Shown here piece after piece: positions 33,476-40,950 of a stretch of 64,000 nucleotides of DNA (its first letter is position 1; the number at the start of each line of letters is the position of its first letter). Origin of the DNA: CAYRVX01 sp964427875 (lineage in GTDB: Bacteria > Planctomycetota > Phycisphaerae > SM23-33); the NCBI GenBank assembly GCA_964427875.1, contig CAYRVX010000003.1:62001-126000 (forward strand). Reading direction: 5' to 3'. A program made the position numbers and the translations under genes. A model generated the notes under the pieces. That model was not told the origin of the DNA and ran no database searches. It worked only from the letters and a program-made list of their open reading frames with translations.

Positions 33476-33504
33476 ATTATCCACTGTTTTCGGCACAAAG
33501 GCAA
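33476..33504 (-). promoter_or_regulatory. Sigma70-type promoter of the S24 repressor gene
   Basis: On the minus strand: -35 TTGCCT (33504-33499), 17-nt spacer, -10 GATAAT (33481-33476), about 40 nt before the start codon. Confidence 0.65.
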
Positions 33505-33523
33505 GGCTTTCTGAATAAACAGG

Positions 33524-33537
33524 GAAAAATATTTTTC
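33524..33537. promoter_or_regulatory. Palindromic operator candidate between divergent promoters
   Basis: GAAAAATATTTTTC is a perfect 14-bp palindrome, extended by CAG/CTG on the flanks with one base of asymmetry. It lies between the repressor promoter and the divergent promoter at 33548-33575, a fitting position for the S24 repressor. Direct binding is inference. Confidence 0.5.
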
Positions 33538-33547
33538 TGAAAAAACA

Positions 33548-33575
33548 TTGACATTGCAGGTTTCGTGGCTAAAAT
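33548..33575 (+). promoter_or_regulatory. Strong sigma70-type promoter, plus strand
   Basis: TTGACA (33548-33553), 16-nt spacer, TAAAAT (33570-33575), in an AT-rich stretch. It points toward the ABC-ATPase/GNAT-ParB operon; a transcript would begin around 33582 and carry a leader of roughly 400 nt antisense to the ASCH gene. Confidence 0.65.
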
Positions 33576-33668
33576 ACATATTGAGGCGGGGTGCGTCTCC
33601 AGCGGCGGCGTTGCTCAAATCATTGTGTTTCTCGCACGGCTTCCGTGCGCGAGGGTCAGGCCTGTTCG

Positions 33669-33983
33669 TCAGGAACCGGATTCATCGGGCATGTAGGTGA
33701 AGCGTATGCGGAACAGCCGTCGTCCCTCGCGCTTCTCCGGAGGGTAGAGCTCGTTGAGGGCGCAAGCAAGGCCCGCCAGGCTCTCGAAGCCGTCCGCGCG
33801 GGCGTCCTCATCGTTCAGTTCGCCGACCTCCACGGGCTGGGCGGCGTCAATGCGGACCTTTCCCAGCCCGGGAATGGTGTGCACGGTGCCGGCCCGGAGG
33901 TGACACCATCGCCAGAACCGCAGCGTGGTGGTCTTGACTCCAGAGCGTATGCCCTTGAAGAACCTTTTTTTCATCAGGAGCAT
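33669..33983 (-). CDS. ASCH-domain protein
   Basis: 104 residues, nearly all one ASCH (PUA-like) domain: MKKRFFKGIRSGVKTTTLR matches the family's entry motif (F..I.sG.Kt...R), then LRAGTVHTIPGLGKVRIDAA and the conserved LNDEDARADGFESL. ASCH domains bind RNA or nucleotides and often regulate translation or modify RNA bases. Two starts are possible, ATG 33983 and ATG 33974. The gene is head-to-head with the ABC-ATPase/GNAT gene, whose start codon lies at 33988, so its own promoter must be inside that gene. The opposite strand here has a frame (33591-33986) without protein character. Confidence 0.75.
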   Translation of the reverse strand: MLLMKKRFFKGIRSGVKTTTLRFWRWCHLRAGTVHTIPGLGKVRIDAAQPVEVGELNDEDARADGFESLAGLACALNELYPPEKREGRRLFRIRFTYMPDESGS

Positions 33984-33987
33984 TGAG

Positions 33988-35445
33988 ATGGCCTCTGCTT
34001 CCAGACTTTACAAGTGGTCCGTTCGTGTCAACTCCAAAATCCGTCGGCCGATCCCGCAACTGCCCGATGCCGGGCGCGTAGCGGCCATGTTCGGCCTCTG
34101 CGAGGAAGGAACGGAGACGCTGTACGAGCGGTTCTCCCTGGACGTCACGCCGGGTCAGATCGTTGCGGTGACGGGGCCCTCCGGAGCGGGCAAGAGCGTG
34201 CTGCTTCGAGAGGTGGCCCGGCAGGTCCCGCGGGCCCGGTGGCTTGGGACGGACGCGCTGGCCCGAAGCGACACGCCGGCCATCTCCGTGCTGTCCGGCG
34301 GAGACCTGGCAGAGCGGCTCAGCGTCTTGGCGCGGTGCGGACTGGCCGAAGCGTCCGCCCTGGTCACCCCCGCAAGATGCCTTTCCGGCGGGCAGCTCGT
34401 CCGTCTGGCGCTGGCCGAGGCCCTCCACGCCGCACTGCGTGCCGGGCGGCCGGAGCTCATCATCACCGACGAGTTCGCATCCTCCCTGGATCCGATCACG
34501 GCGAGAATCCTGTGCCGCCAGATACGCAAGCTCATTGTCGGCTCGCCGGTGGCGATGCTGCTGGCCACGCCCCACCCGGAGCTGATCCCTCACCTGAGGC
34601 CCGATCAGGTCATCGTCAAGCCGCTTCGGCGACCGCCGCGGTTCGTGCCGAGCCCCGCCCGGGCGGGCAGCGGGCACCTGCCGCATCGCTGGCGCATAGA
34701 GCGGGGGGCCATTCGTGATTACCACAAGCTTTGTTGCTTCCACTATTTGTCGGGGCCGCCGGCGTGCCACAAGCGGGTGTACGTCATCCGCCCGCCGCGG
34801 ACCGCCACCCGGCGGAGATGGCGCGACCTGACGGCGGCGGAAGTTGCCGGCGTGCTGGTCGTCTCGCCGCCGCTGGCGAACGTACGTGGCCGGAACGTCG
34901 CCACCGGCGCGCGATACGCCGGGCCGGACCGGGCGGCGGCCCTGGAACTGCTGAACGCCGAGATAGAGTCCATCTCGCGCGTTATCGTTCACCCGACATA
35001 TCGCGGCTGTGGGCTGGCGGTGCGCCTGGTGCGCCATGTCCTGGCCACGGCACAGACGCCTCTGGTGGAGGCCCTGGCGGCGATGGGACGCGTCCACCCC
35101 TTCTTCGAGCGGGCGGGCATGACGGCGTTCCATCTCCCGCTGGACGAGCCCGTCAGCAGGCTGCTCAGCGCGGCCGAGGCCGTCGGGCTCTCGGCGAACG
35201 ACCTGGCGGCGGTCCGGCCGGTGAGAAAGCTGCTTTCCGAACGCAGGTCGCCGCAAGCGGCCTTCTTCCGGCGCGAACTGGACCGCTGCCGCAGGAACAC
35301 GTTCCCTCGGCGCCGGCTCAGGCGTCTGGCGGATCCCGTCGCCGAAGTGTGTCGCCGAACCGCGCGGCGATACGTCTATTACCTTGCCGGGAAGACAGAG
35401 GACCGACACGATGTCACCACGAAGACACCCTCAAGCTGTCAGTAG
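33988..35445 (+). CDS. ABC-type ATPase fused to GNAT acetyltransferase (COG2401 type)
   Basis: 485 residues from ATG 33988, with AGGAG 7 nt upstream; the frame is open from 33925. The N-terminal half is a soluble ABC ATPase: Walker A GPSGAGKS (63-70), signature LSGGQ (132-136), Walker B LIITDEF (157-163) and the switch His region LLATPHPEL. There is no membrane domain. The C-terminal half has a GNAT fold with the acetyl-CoA loop VHPTYRGCGLAVRLVRHVL. This fusion is known as COG2401, of unknown function. The stop overlaps the ParB-like gene by 35 nt, so the two are co-translated. Acetylation of an RNA or protein driven by ATP-dependent remodelling is only a guess. Confidence 0.82.
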   Translation: MASASRLYKWSVRVNSKIRRPIPQLPDAGRVAAMFGLCEEGTETLYERFSLDVTPGQIVAVTGPSGAGKSVLLREVARQVPRARWLGTDALARSDTPAISVLSGGDLAERLSVLARCGLAEASALVTPARCLSGGQLVRLALAEALHAALRAGRPELIITDEFASSLDPITARILCRQIRKLIVGSPVAMLLATPHPELIPHLRPDQVIVKPLRRPPRFVPSPARAGSGHLPHRWRIERGAIRDYHKLCCFHYLSGPPACHKRVYVIRPPRTATRRRWRDLTAAEVAGVLVVSPPLANVRGRNVATGARYAGPDRAAALELLNAEIESISRVIVHPTYRGCGLAVRLVRHVLATAQTPLVEALAAMGRVHPFFERAGMTAFHLPLDEPVSRLLSAAEAVGLSANDLAAVRPVRKLLSERRSPQAAFFRRELDRCRRNTFPRRRLRRLADPVAEVCRRTARRYVYYLAGKTEDRHDVTTKTPSSCQ

Positions 35446-36067
35446 AAGGCTGGCCCTTGCCGACCTGATCGGGCGCAAAGGCCGCGCAACCGTTCTGCCG
35501 GCCCGCGCCAGAAAGGCGCTGGCCGAGCACATCTCTCGCCACGGCTGCTACCCCCCCGTGATCGTCCGCCCGCATCCTCGTCGCGCGGGCAAGTTCGAGA
35601 TACTCGACGGCCACCATCGCGCGGAGATCCTGCGAGGTCTTGGCGAGAAGACGGCTCGCTGTGAGGTCTGGCCGGTGGATTCGGCCGAGGCGGGGGTCGT
35701 GGCCGCGACGCTGAACCGCCTCCGGGGCCGCCAGGACGTCAAACGGCGTGCCGGCCAGGTCGGGCGCCTCGTGCGCCGGTTTGGCCCAGAGGGCGCGGCG
35801 GCCAGGCTCGGCATCACGCCCACGGCCCTGCGCCAGCAGCTCGCCCCCGCCGACACGCCTGGGCACCATGAGCCTCCGGCGGCCCTGGACCTCCAGGCCG
35901 TCGTGTTCCACCTGTCCGCCGAGGAAGTACGGCACCTGCGACAGGCGCTGGACAATGCCGGCCGCCGCACGCTCGGCCGCGCCAAGGCGCTCATGAAGGT
36001 GATCGGGCCGGGCCCGATGCAGGCCGGCGACCTCTCCAGTGCCCGACGGGAAGACGCCGCAGAGTGA
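35411..36067 (+). CDS. ParB-like (Srx/ParB nuclease-fold) protein
   Basis: 218 residues from ATG 35411 (the frame is open from 35384). The N-terminal ParB domain is seen in YPPVIVRPHPRR and the nucleotide-binding box ILDGHHRAEILRGLG (GHHR instead of the GERR of chromosome ParB). A short helix-turn-helix-like segment follows (PEGAAARLGITPTALRQQL). There is no ParA nearby, so chromosome partitioning is unlikely. It overlaps the end of the ABC-ATPase/GNAT gene by 35 nt, forming one operon. The family includes CTPases and nucleases; the activity here cannot be told from the sequence. Confidence 0.8.
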   Translation: MSPRRHPQAVSRRLALADLIGRKGRATVLPARARKALAEHISRHGCYPPVIVRPHPRRAGKFEILDGHHRAEILRGLGEKTARCEVWPVDSAEAGVVAATLNRLRGRQDVKRRAGQVGRLVRRFGPEGAAARLGITPTALRQQLAPADTPGHHEPPAALDLQAVVFHLSAEEVRHLRQALDNAGRRTLGRAKALMKVIGPGPMQAGDLSSARREDAAE

Positions 36068-36141
36068 CGGGATCGGCGGTTCGGCGTTTTGGGCGGATTT
36101 GGGATTTCGAAACCGGGGGCGCCTGGGGTAGACTGCGCCGC

Positions 36142-36993
36142 GTGAGCGGCCAGAACGTCTACCTCAACGGGCGGATCATCCCGGCGGCCGAGGCGACCGT
36201 GAGCGTCTCGGACTCGGGTCTTCTGCACGGTGCCTCGGCGTTCACGACGATGTTGGCGCACAACGGCGTCGTGTTTCGGCTGGACCGACACCTCTCGCGG
36301 CTGTTCGAGACGATCCGGCTGCTGGGGTTTCGCGCCGACGCGGACCCCGAGTGTTTGGCCGCGGCGACGAAGGACCTGCTGGCTGCCAACGAGCTGCCCG
36401 AGGCCCGCGTGCGGATCACGCTTACTCCCGGGTCTGTTCGCGGCGTCGGGACGACCACGCTGATCACGGCCGATCCGCTGCCGGACTACCCCGCCGAGTG
36501 GTACGAGAAAGGAATCGCCGTCGTCGTCTCATCGTTCAGGCAAGGCTCGGGCTTGAGTCTTGCCGGTCACAAGACGGGCTGTTATCTTCCCCGTGTGCTG
36601 GCCCGTCAGGAAGCGGCCGCCAAGGGCGCCGAGGAAGCGATCTGGTTCACGGCGGACAACCGCCTGGCGGAGGCGTGCTTCTGCAACGTGTTCCTTGTCC
36701 TCGGCGGCGAGGCGTATACGCCGCCGAGGGACACGCCGGTGCTGCCGGGGATCGTCCGCCAAGCGGTCCTGGAGCTGTGCGAGCAGATCCACCTGGCCTG
36801 TCACGACGACAAACCGCTTACAATTCGCGAGATGCTGACCGCCGACGAGATGTTCCTGACGGCCTCGTGCAGCGGCGTTCGCCCGGTCGTGTGCATCGAG
36901 CGTCACGGGGTGGGAGACGAGAGCCCCGGGCCCGTGACCCGGAAGATCATGGACGCATATCGCGAGCTTCTGGATCGGCAGTGCGCGTCGTGA
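36142..36993 (+). CDS. Class IV aminotransferase (PabC/IlvE/Dat-like)
   Basis: 283 residues from GTG 36142, where the family N-terminus VYLNGRIIPAAEATVSVSDS begins; the frame is open from 36064. The PLP lysine is K144 (LAGHKTGCYLPR) and the conserved Glu is E177 (RLAEACFCNVF). HGASAFTTM and LPGIVRQAVLEL are further family blocks. The family covers branched-chain aminotransferase, D-amino-acid aminotransferase and 4-amino-4-deoxychorismate lyase. The short length and a pabB gene 4 kb downstream make a PabC role plausible, but specificity is not fixed by what I can see. It sits 19 nt before the Nif3-like gene. Confidence 0.82.
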   Translation: MSGQNVYLNGRIIPAAEATVSVSDSGLLHGASAFTTMLAHNGVVFRLDRHLSRLFETIRLLGFRADADPECLAAATKDLLAANELPEARVRITLTPGSVRGVGTTTLITADPLPDYPAEWYEKGIAVVVSSFRQGSGLSLAGHKTGCYLPRVLARQEAAAKGAEEAIWFTADNRLAEACFCNVFLVLGGEAYTPPRDTPVLPGIVRQAVLELCEQIHLACHDDKPLTIREMLTADEMFLTASCSGVRPVVCIERHGVGDESPGPVTRKIMDAYRELLDRQCAS

Positions 36994-37012
36994 TCGCAAT
37001 AAGGAGCGACGA

Positions 37013-38131
37013 ATGAAAGTGGCGGACATTGTCAGGGTCATCGAGTCGCTGGCGCCCCCCGAGCTTGCCGAAGAGGGGGACAATGTGGGTCTGCTGGTGG
37101 GCGACCTGGCCGGCAGCGTCAGGAAAGTGATGGTCTGCATGGACCTGACGGAGGCCGTCCTGGCCGAGGCCATTCGTCTCCGCGCCCAGATGGTGATCGC
37201 CCATCACCCGCCCATCTTCAGATCGATCTCTCGGGTGACGGCCGACGAGGCCCCCGTGACGTATGAGGCGGTCCGGCGCGGGTTGGCGATCTACGCAGCC
37301 CACACGAATCTCGACGCCGCCCCGGGCGGCGTGAGCGACGTGCTGGCGGACGTTCTGCAACTGGTGGACCGCCGCCCATTGGAGCCCATCGTGCGGCAGG
37401 AACGCTGCAAGGTCGTGGTCTTCGTGCCGCCGGACGAGCTGCCCCGGGTGGCCAACGCCGCCTTTGCCGCAGGGGCCGGGCGCATCGGAAACTACCACGA
37501 CTGCGCCTTCTTCTGCCACGGCATCGGATCGTTCTACGGCGACAGCTCCGCGCGCCCGGCCATCGGCGACGCCGCCCGTCACGAGGTCACCGAGGAACTG
37601 CGCCTGGAGGTGATCTGTCCGCGGTCCGGCGCCGCGGCCGTCTGCCAGGCCATCCGCGCCGCCCACAGCTACGAGGAGCCCGCAATCGATACGTACGTGC
37701 TCGAGGACTCCCCCGTCGGCTGCGGCCTGGGACGCATCGGCAGGCTGAAACGACCCGTGACCGTCCAGACACTCGTCAATCGCCTCAAGAAGGCGACGGG
37801 CCTGAAAAGGGTCCTTCTGGCCGCCGCGTCAGGCGAGAAGAACGGGGATCGCAAGGGCATGCTGGTGACGACGGCCGCCTGCTTCGGCGGCTCAGGAGGC
37901 CCGGTCTTCAGAAAGGCCGTCTCCCAGGGCGCCACGTTCTACGTCACCGGCGAGTTGAGCCACCACGACGCGATCGATGCCGTGGCCGCCGGGACCACGG
38001 TCGTCTGCCTGGGCCACGGCCACTCCGAACGGCTCGCAATGACACGCCTGGCGGAGCGACTGGCCGAGCAGCTCCCAAAGCTCGGGACCGTGGTCTCCCA
38101 GCGAGACAAGGACCCGTATGTTATCGTGTAG
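37013..38131 (+). CDS. Nif3-like dinuclear metal protein (YbgI family)
   Basis: 372 residues, the long form with an inserted PII-like (CutA-type) domain at about 125-245. Metal ligands are visible at both ends: H64-H65 (VIAHHPPIF), H97 and D101 (AAHTNLDAAPGG), and LGHGHSER near the C-terminus. GELSHHDAI is the second conserved block. The family is annotated as GTP cyclohydrolase I type 2 homologue, but its physiological role is not settled. An AAGGAG-type site precedes the ATG. It converges on hemA. Confidence 0.9.
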   Translation: MKVADIVRVIESLAPPELAEEGDNVGLLVGDLAGSVRKVMVCMDLTEAVLAEAIRLRAQMVIAHHPPIFRSISRVTADEAPVTYEAVRRGLAIYAAHTNLDAAPGGVSDVLADVLQLVDRRPLEPIVRQERCKVVVFVPPDELPRVANAAFAAGAGRIGNYHDCAFFCHGIGSFYGDSSARPAIGDAARHEVTEELRLEVICPRSGAAAVCQAIRAAHSYEEPAIDTYVLEDSPVGCGLGRIGRLKRPVTVQTLVNRLKKATGLKRVLLAAASGEKNGDRKGMLVTTAACFGGSGGPVFRKAVSQGATFYVTGELSHHDAIDAVAAGTTVVCLGHGHSERLAMTRLAERLAEQLPKLGTVVSQRDKDPYVIV

Positions 38132-38149
38132 TGTCGAGCAGTACCCACG

Positions 38150-39457
38150 TCACCGGCGGGTCCGGTCGTCTGGTTTCTCCTGCTCTTCGTCCAGTTGGAA
38201 GAGGTCGCGCAGCGCGGCGACGTGCGCGCGAGCGGTGTCGGAGCCCGCGGCGCTCCGTAGGCGCTGCGTGCAAGTGTGCAGCATCCTGCGAATGGTTCGG
38301 TGAAGGGCCCGCTGGAGGATCTCGATGTCCTCGTCGGCGTCCTCGTGCCCGCTGAGTTTGTTTCGGGCGTCAGCCAGCTCTTCAGCGGCGATCTCCTCCA
38401 TGGAGCGATACAACGCTTCGATCGTCGGCGTGACGTTCCGGACGTTGAGGGCGGAGAGGAACTCGTTGACGTGCTCGGCAATGATGCCGTCCGCGGCGCC
38501 GCGCTGGCCTTGCCGCAACTTCAGGTTGCCCTGAACGATCCGGTCCAGGTCGTCGATGTTGTAGAGGAAGACGTTCTCGACCTGCCCGGCGCCCGGCTCA
38601 ACGTCCCGCGGGACGGCGATGTCCACGATCAGCAGGGGACGGTAAAGGCGACGGTCCTGCACCAGGCGGATCATCTCCGCCGTGAGGACGGGCTCCGTGG
38701 CGCCGGTGGAGGTGAGCACGACATCGGCCTCGGCGAGGTGATCGCCCAACTGCTCGAAGTGGCCCGCGCAGCCGCCGCAGGCTTCGGCAAGGCGCTCGGC
38801 GCGGTCTCGGCTGCGGTTGACCACGACGATGCGTCCGGCCCCGAGCCGCCGGAGCTGCTGGAGCATCAGCTCGTTCATCTTCCCCGCCCCCACGTTCAGC
38901 ACGCATTTGCCCTCCAGCGTTTCGAACAGTTGCCGGACGAACTCGATGGCCACCGACGCGACCGAGACTTTTCCCACTGCGATGTCCGTCTCGGTGCGGA
39001 TGTGCTTGGCCACGTGAAATGCGCCCTGGAACAACTCGTTCATCACGGCGCGGGCACAGTCGGCCTGAACGGCCTCGGCGTAGGCGCCCTTGATCTGGGA
39101 GACGATCTGGGCCTCGCCGGGCACGAGGCTGTCGAGCCCGGCGGCCACGGCGAAGAGGTGCCCGATGGCTTCGCCGTCGGCCAACGTGTAGAGGGCTTCG
39201 TCGAACCCGCCCGGCGCGAGCGAATGGAACTCGCAGAGCCAGTTGCGAAGCTCCTCCGCCCGTGGATGGCCGTGGACTGGCCTGGTGGTGTATACCTCCG
39301 TCCGGTTGCACGTGGAGAGAATCGCGAACTCCGCGTCGGCCCAACGCTCGCGCAGGTCGCGGAGCGCCTCACGCCGCTGGGACGCGCCCAGCGCCAGCTT
39401 CTCTCTTACGGCCACGTGGGCCGATCTGTGGCTTGCGCCAATGCAGAGGATTCGCAT
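38150..39457 (-). CDS. hemA: Glutamyl-tRNA reductase
   Basis: 435 residues from ATG 39457. The frame is open far upstream, but that part overlaps the hemX-type gene and is not protein-like. HemA reduces glutamyl-tRNA(Glu) to glutamate-1-semialdehyde, the first committed step of C5 tetrapyrrole synthesis. Seen: catalytic C50 in LSTCNRTEVY, the substrate region VPGEAQIVSQIKGAY, the NADPH-binding loop NVGAGKMNELM, and the C-terminal dimerisation helices. It starts 2 nt after the stop codon of the hemX-type gene. Confidence 0.95.
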   Translation of the reverse strand: MRILCIGASHRSAHVAVREKLALGASQRREALRDLRERWADAEFAILSTCNRTEVYTTRPVHGHPRAEELRNWLCEFHSLAPGGFDEALYTLADGEAIGHLFAVAAGLDSLVPGEAQIVSQIKGAYAEAVQADCARAVMNELFQGAFHVAKHIRTETDIAVGKVSVASVAIEFVRQLFETLEGKCVLNVGAGKMNELMLQQLRRLGAGRIVVVNRSRDRAERLAEACGGCAGHFEQLGDHLAEADVVLTSTGATEPVLTAEMIRLVQDRRLYRPLLIVDIAVPRDVEPGAGQVENVFLYNIDDLDRIVQGNLKLRQGQRGAADGIIAEHVNEFLSALNVRNVTPTIEALYRSMEEIAAEELADARNKLSGHEDADEDIEILQRALHRTIRRMLHTCTQRLRSAAGSDTARAHVAALRDLFQLDEEQEKPDDRTRR

Positions 39458-39459
39458 TC

Positions 39460-40275
39460 TTACGTCTTCGGTATAAGCATGCTGGCCACGAGCACGACGA
39501 CGAGCAGGCCGAACCCGACGATTGAGAGGATCGCCACGGCCCGGCCGCGAAATCGCCTGGCGTAGGCCGCGTGCAGGGCAAACGTGTATAACAGCCACGT
39601 CACCGACGCCATCAGCACCTTCGGGTGGGTCGGCCAGTTCCGGAAGTACCCCTCGCGTTCGGGCTGGAATGCGCCCGCCAGTCCGGCGACGATGGTTGCG
39701 GTCACCAGGGCAAAGGCCGCCGGCAGCGCGTGGCGGACGAATCGATCCAGCCGCTCCAAAGGCGGCAGGGGCCACTTGAAAAGCGCCGGGTCCTTGCCGC
39801 GAAGCTGCTTGTGCTTCCTCAGGTATAGCCATCCCCCTGCGGCTGCGGCGGCAAAGCTGATCGCCGCCGCCACGGCGAACGTCACGTGGGCCACGTTCCA
39901 GAAGTCGCGCGTGAAGTCGCGATAGGCAGCCCCGCCCAGGGCAACGGCCAGCACGGACCACGCGGCCGCCAGCGGCAGCAGGACAAGCCCGGCCCCCGGC
40001 AGGGCGTCCACGGCCTTGAAGTACGTCACCACGGCGCCGGTCAGCAGGGCCAGCAGCGTGAAGGCGTCGATCCCGCTGGACGTGGGAGAATGCCCGCGGG
40101 CGAGGCGCAGCACCAGCGTGGCCAGACTTAGGCTGATCCCCGCGGCCAGAGGGATCGACCCCCACCGCCCGACCCCTTCGCGTCCCGATCGCCGGCCAAT
40201 CAGCGCCAGCAGCGCCGCCATCGCGTAGGCCGCCAGGGCCATGAGGCTCAGCAGTCTGGCTTCCAGAGAAGGCAT
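39460..40275 (-). CDS. CcsA/HemX-type membrane protein
   Basis: 271 residues with about eight membrane spans. It resembles CcsA/ResC-type cytochrome c assembly proteins and the HemX proteins found beside hemA: the conserved core is DFWNVAHVTFAVAAAISFAA and the late WPTHPKVLMASVTWLLYTFA, which include the His residues typical for haem handling. HemX is reported to lower HemA levels in Bacillus, and the position directly before hemA (2-nt gap) fits that role. No WWD motif is evident, so HemX is preferred over a full cytochrome c synthase. Confidence 0.8.
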   Translation of the reverse strand: MPSLEARLLSLMALAAYAMAALLALIGRRSGREGVGRWGSIPLAAGISLSLATLVLRLARGHSPTSSGIDAFTLLALLTGAVVTYFKAVDALPGAGLVLLPLAAAWSVLAVALGGAAYRDFTRDFWNVAHVTFAVAAAISFAAAAAGGWLYLRKHKQLRGKDPALFKWPLPPLERLDRFVRHALPAAFALVTATIVAGLAGAFQPEREGYFRNWPTHPKVLMASVTWLLYTFALHAAYARRFRGRAVAILSIVGFGLLVVVLVASMLIPKT

Positions 40276-40287
40276 AGGTCTTGCCCC

Positions 40288-40905
40288 TTACCGCTCGATC
40301 AGTTCCGAGAGTTTCGCGCGGAGCCCGCCGGGTCCGCCCCGGAGGAACTCGCGATGGGTCTCATCGCTGACCAACTGCTTCATGATTCTCATGCGGCGCT
40401 GCGGATCGTCGACGGTGGCCCTGATCTCCGTGCGGATCTCGTCGAGGGCGGCGGCGAACGGGCCTACACGTTCGGGCAATTCGCCGGCGATGCGTTCCTT
40501 CAGCCAGGCCGACACCCCCGGGGCGGCCCCGCCCGTCCCGACGGCTATGACCACGTCCTCCTCGTGCACCGTCGCCGGAAGGTAGAAGTCGCACTCCTCC
40601 GGCGTGTCGGCGGTATTCACAAGGGCCCCGATCCGGCGGGCGTCCCGTGCGATCCGGGCGTTCAGGTCCCGATCGTCCGTGCAGGCGAACGCCAGAAAGG
40701 CGCCTCCCAGCAGGTCCGCATGATACGGGCGGCGGACGACCTCCAGGTCGCCGAGATCCGCATCGGCGTCGATCTGCCGGGCTACAAGCCTCACGAGTGC
40801 CTCAGCCCGGCGGAGGGACCTGGCCCTTCGCAGCCCCACCGGGCCGCCGCCCACGACGACGGCCAACCGGCCGTGAAGGTCCAACATGATCGGATACGTT
40901 CTCAT
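40288..40905 (-). CDS. Precorrin-2 dehydrogenase / siroheme synthase N-terminal type
   Basis: 205 residues from ATG 40905 (MRTYPIMLDLHGR); ATG 40929 and 40926 would add eight residues. It matches the Met8/CysG-N family: NAD-binding loop VVVGGGPVGLRRARSL, the block FACTDDRDLNARIARDARR, and NTADTPEECDFYLPATV, where the Asp of the catalytic region follows NTAD. It oxidises precorrin-2 to sirohydrochlorin and may insert iron. It lies 12 nt before the hemX-type gene and hemA, so a tetrapyrrole operon is formed. No methyltransferase domain is attached. Confidence 0.88.
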   Translation of the reverse strand: MRTYPIMLDLHGRLAVVVGGGPVGLRRARSLRRAEALVRLVARQIDADADLGDLEVVRRPYHADLLGGAFLAFACTDDRDLNARIARDARRIGALVNTADTPEECDFYLPATVHEEDVVIAVGTGGAAPGVSAWLKERIAGELPERVGPFAAALDEIRTEIRATVDDPQRRMRIMKQLVSDETHREFLRGGPGGLRAKLSELIER

Positions 40906-40950
40906 CCGGACTTCCCTCGGCCACATCATAGCACGAAATGGCCGTGACGG

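Noticed and set aside
33591..33986. Plus-strand frame across the ASCH gene
   Set aside because: No protein character, whereas the minus strand shows a full ASCH domain.
36064..36141. GTG 36064 as start of the class IV aminotransferase, overlapping the ParB-like stop
   Set aside because: The added 26 residues do not resemble the family; homologous sequence starts at GTG 36142.
39458..40165. N-terminal extension of the hemA frame
   Set aside because: It overlaps the hemX-type gene, is not protein-like, and the HemA family begins exactly at ATG 39457.
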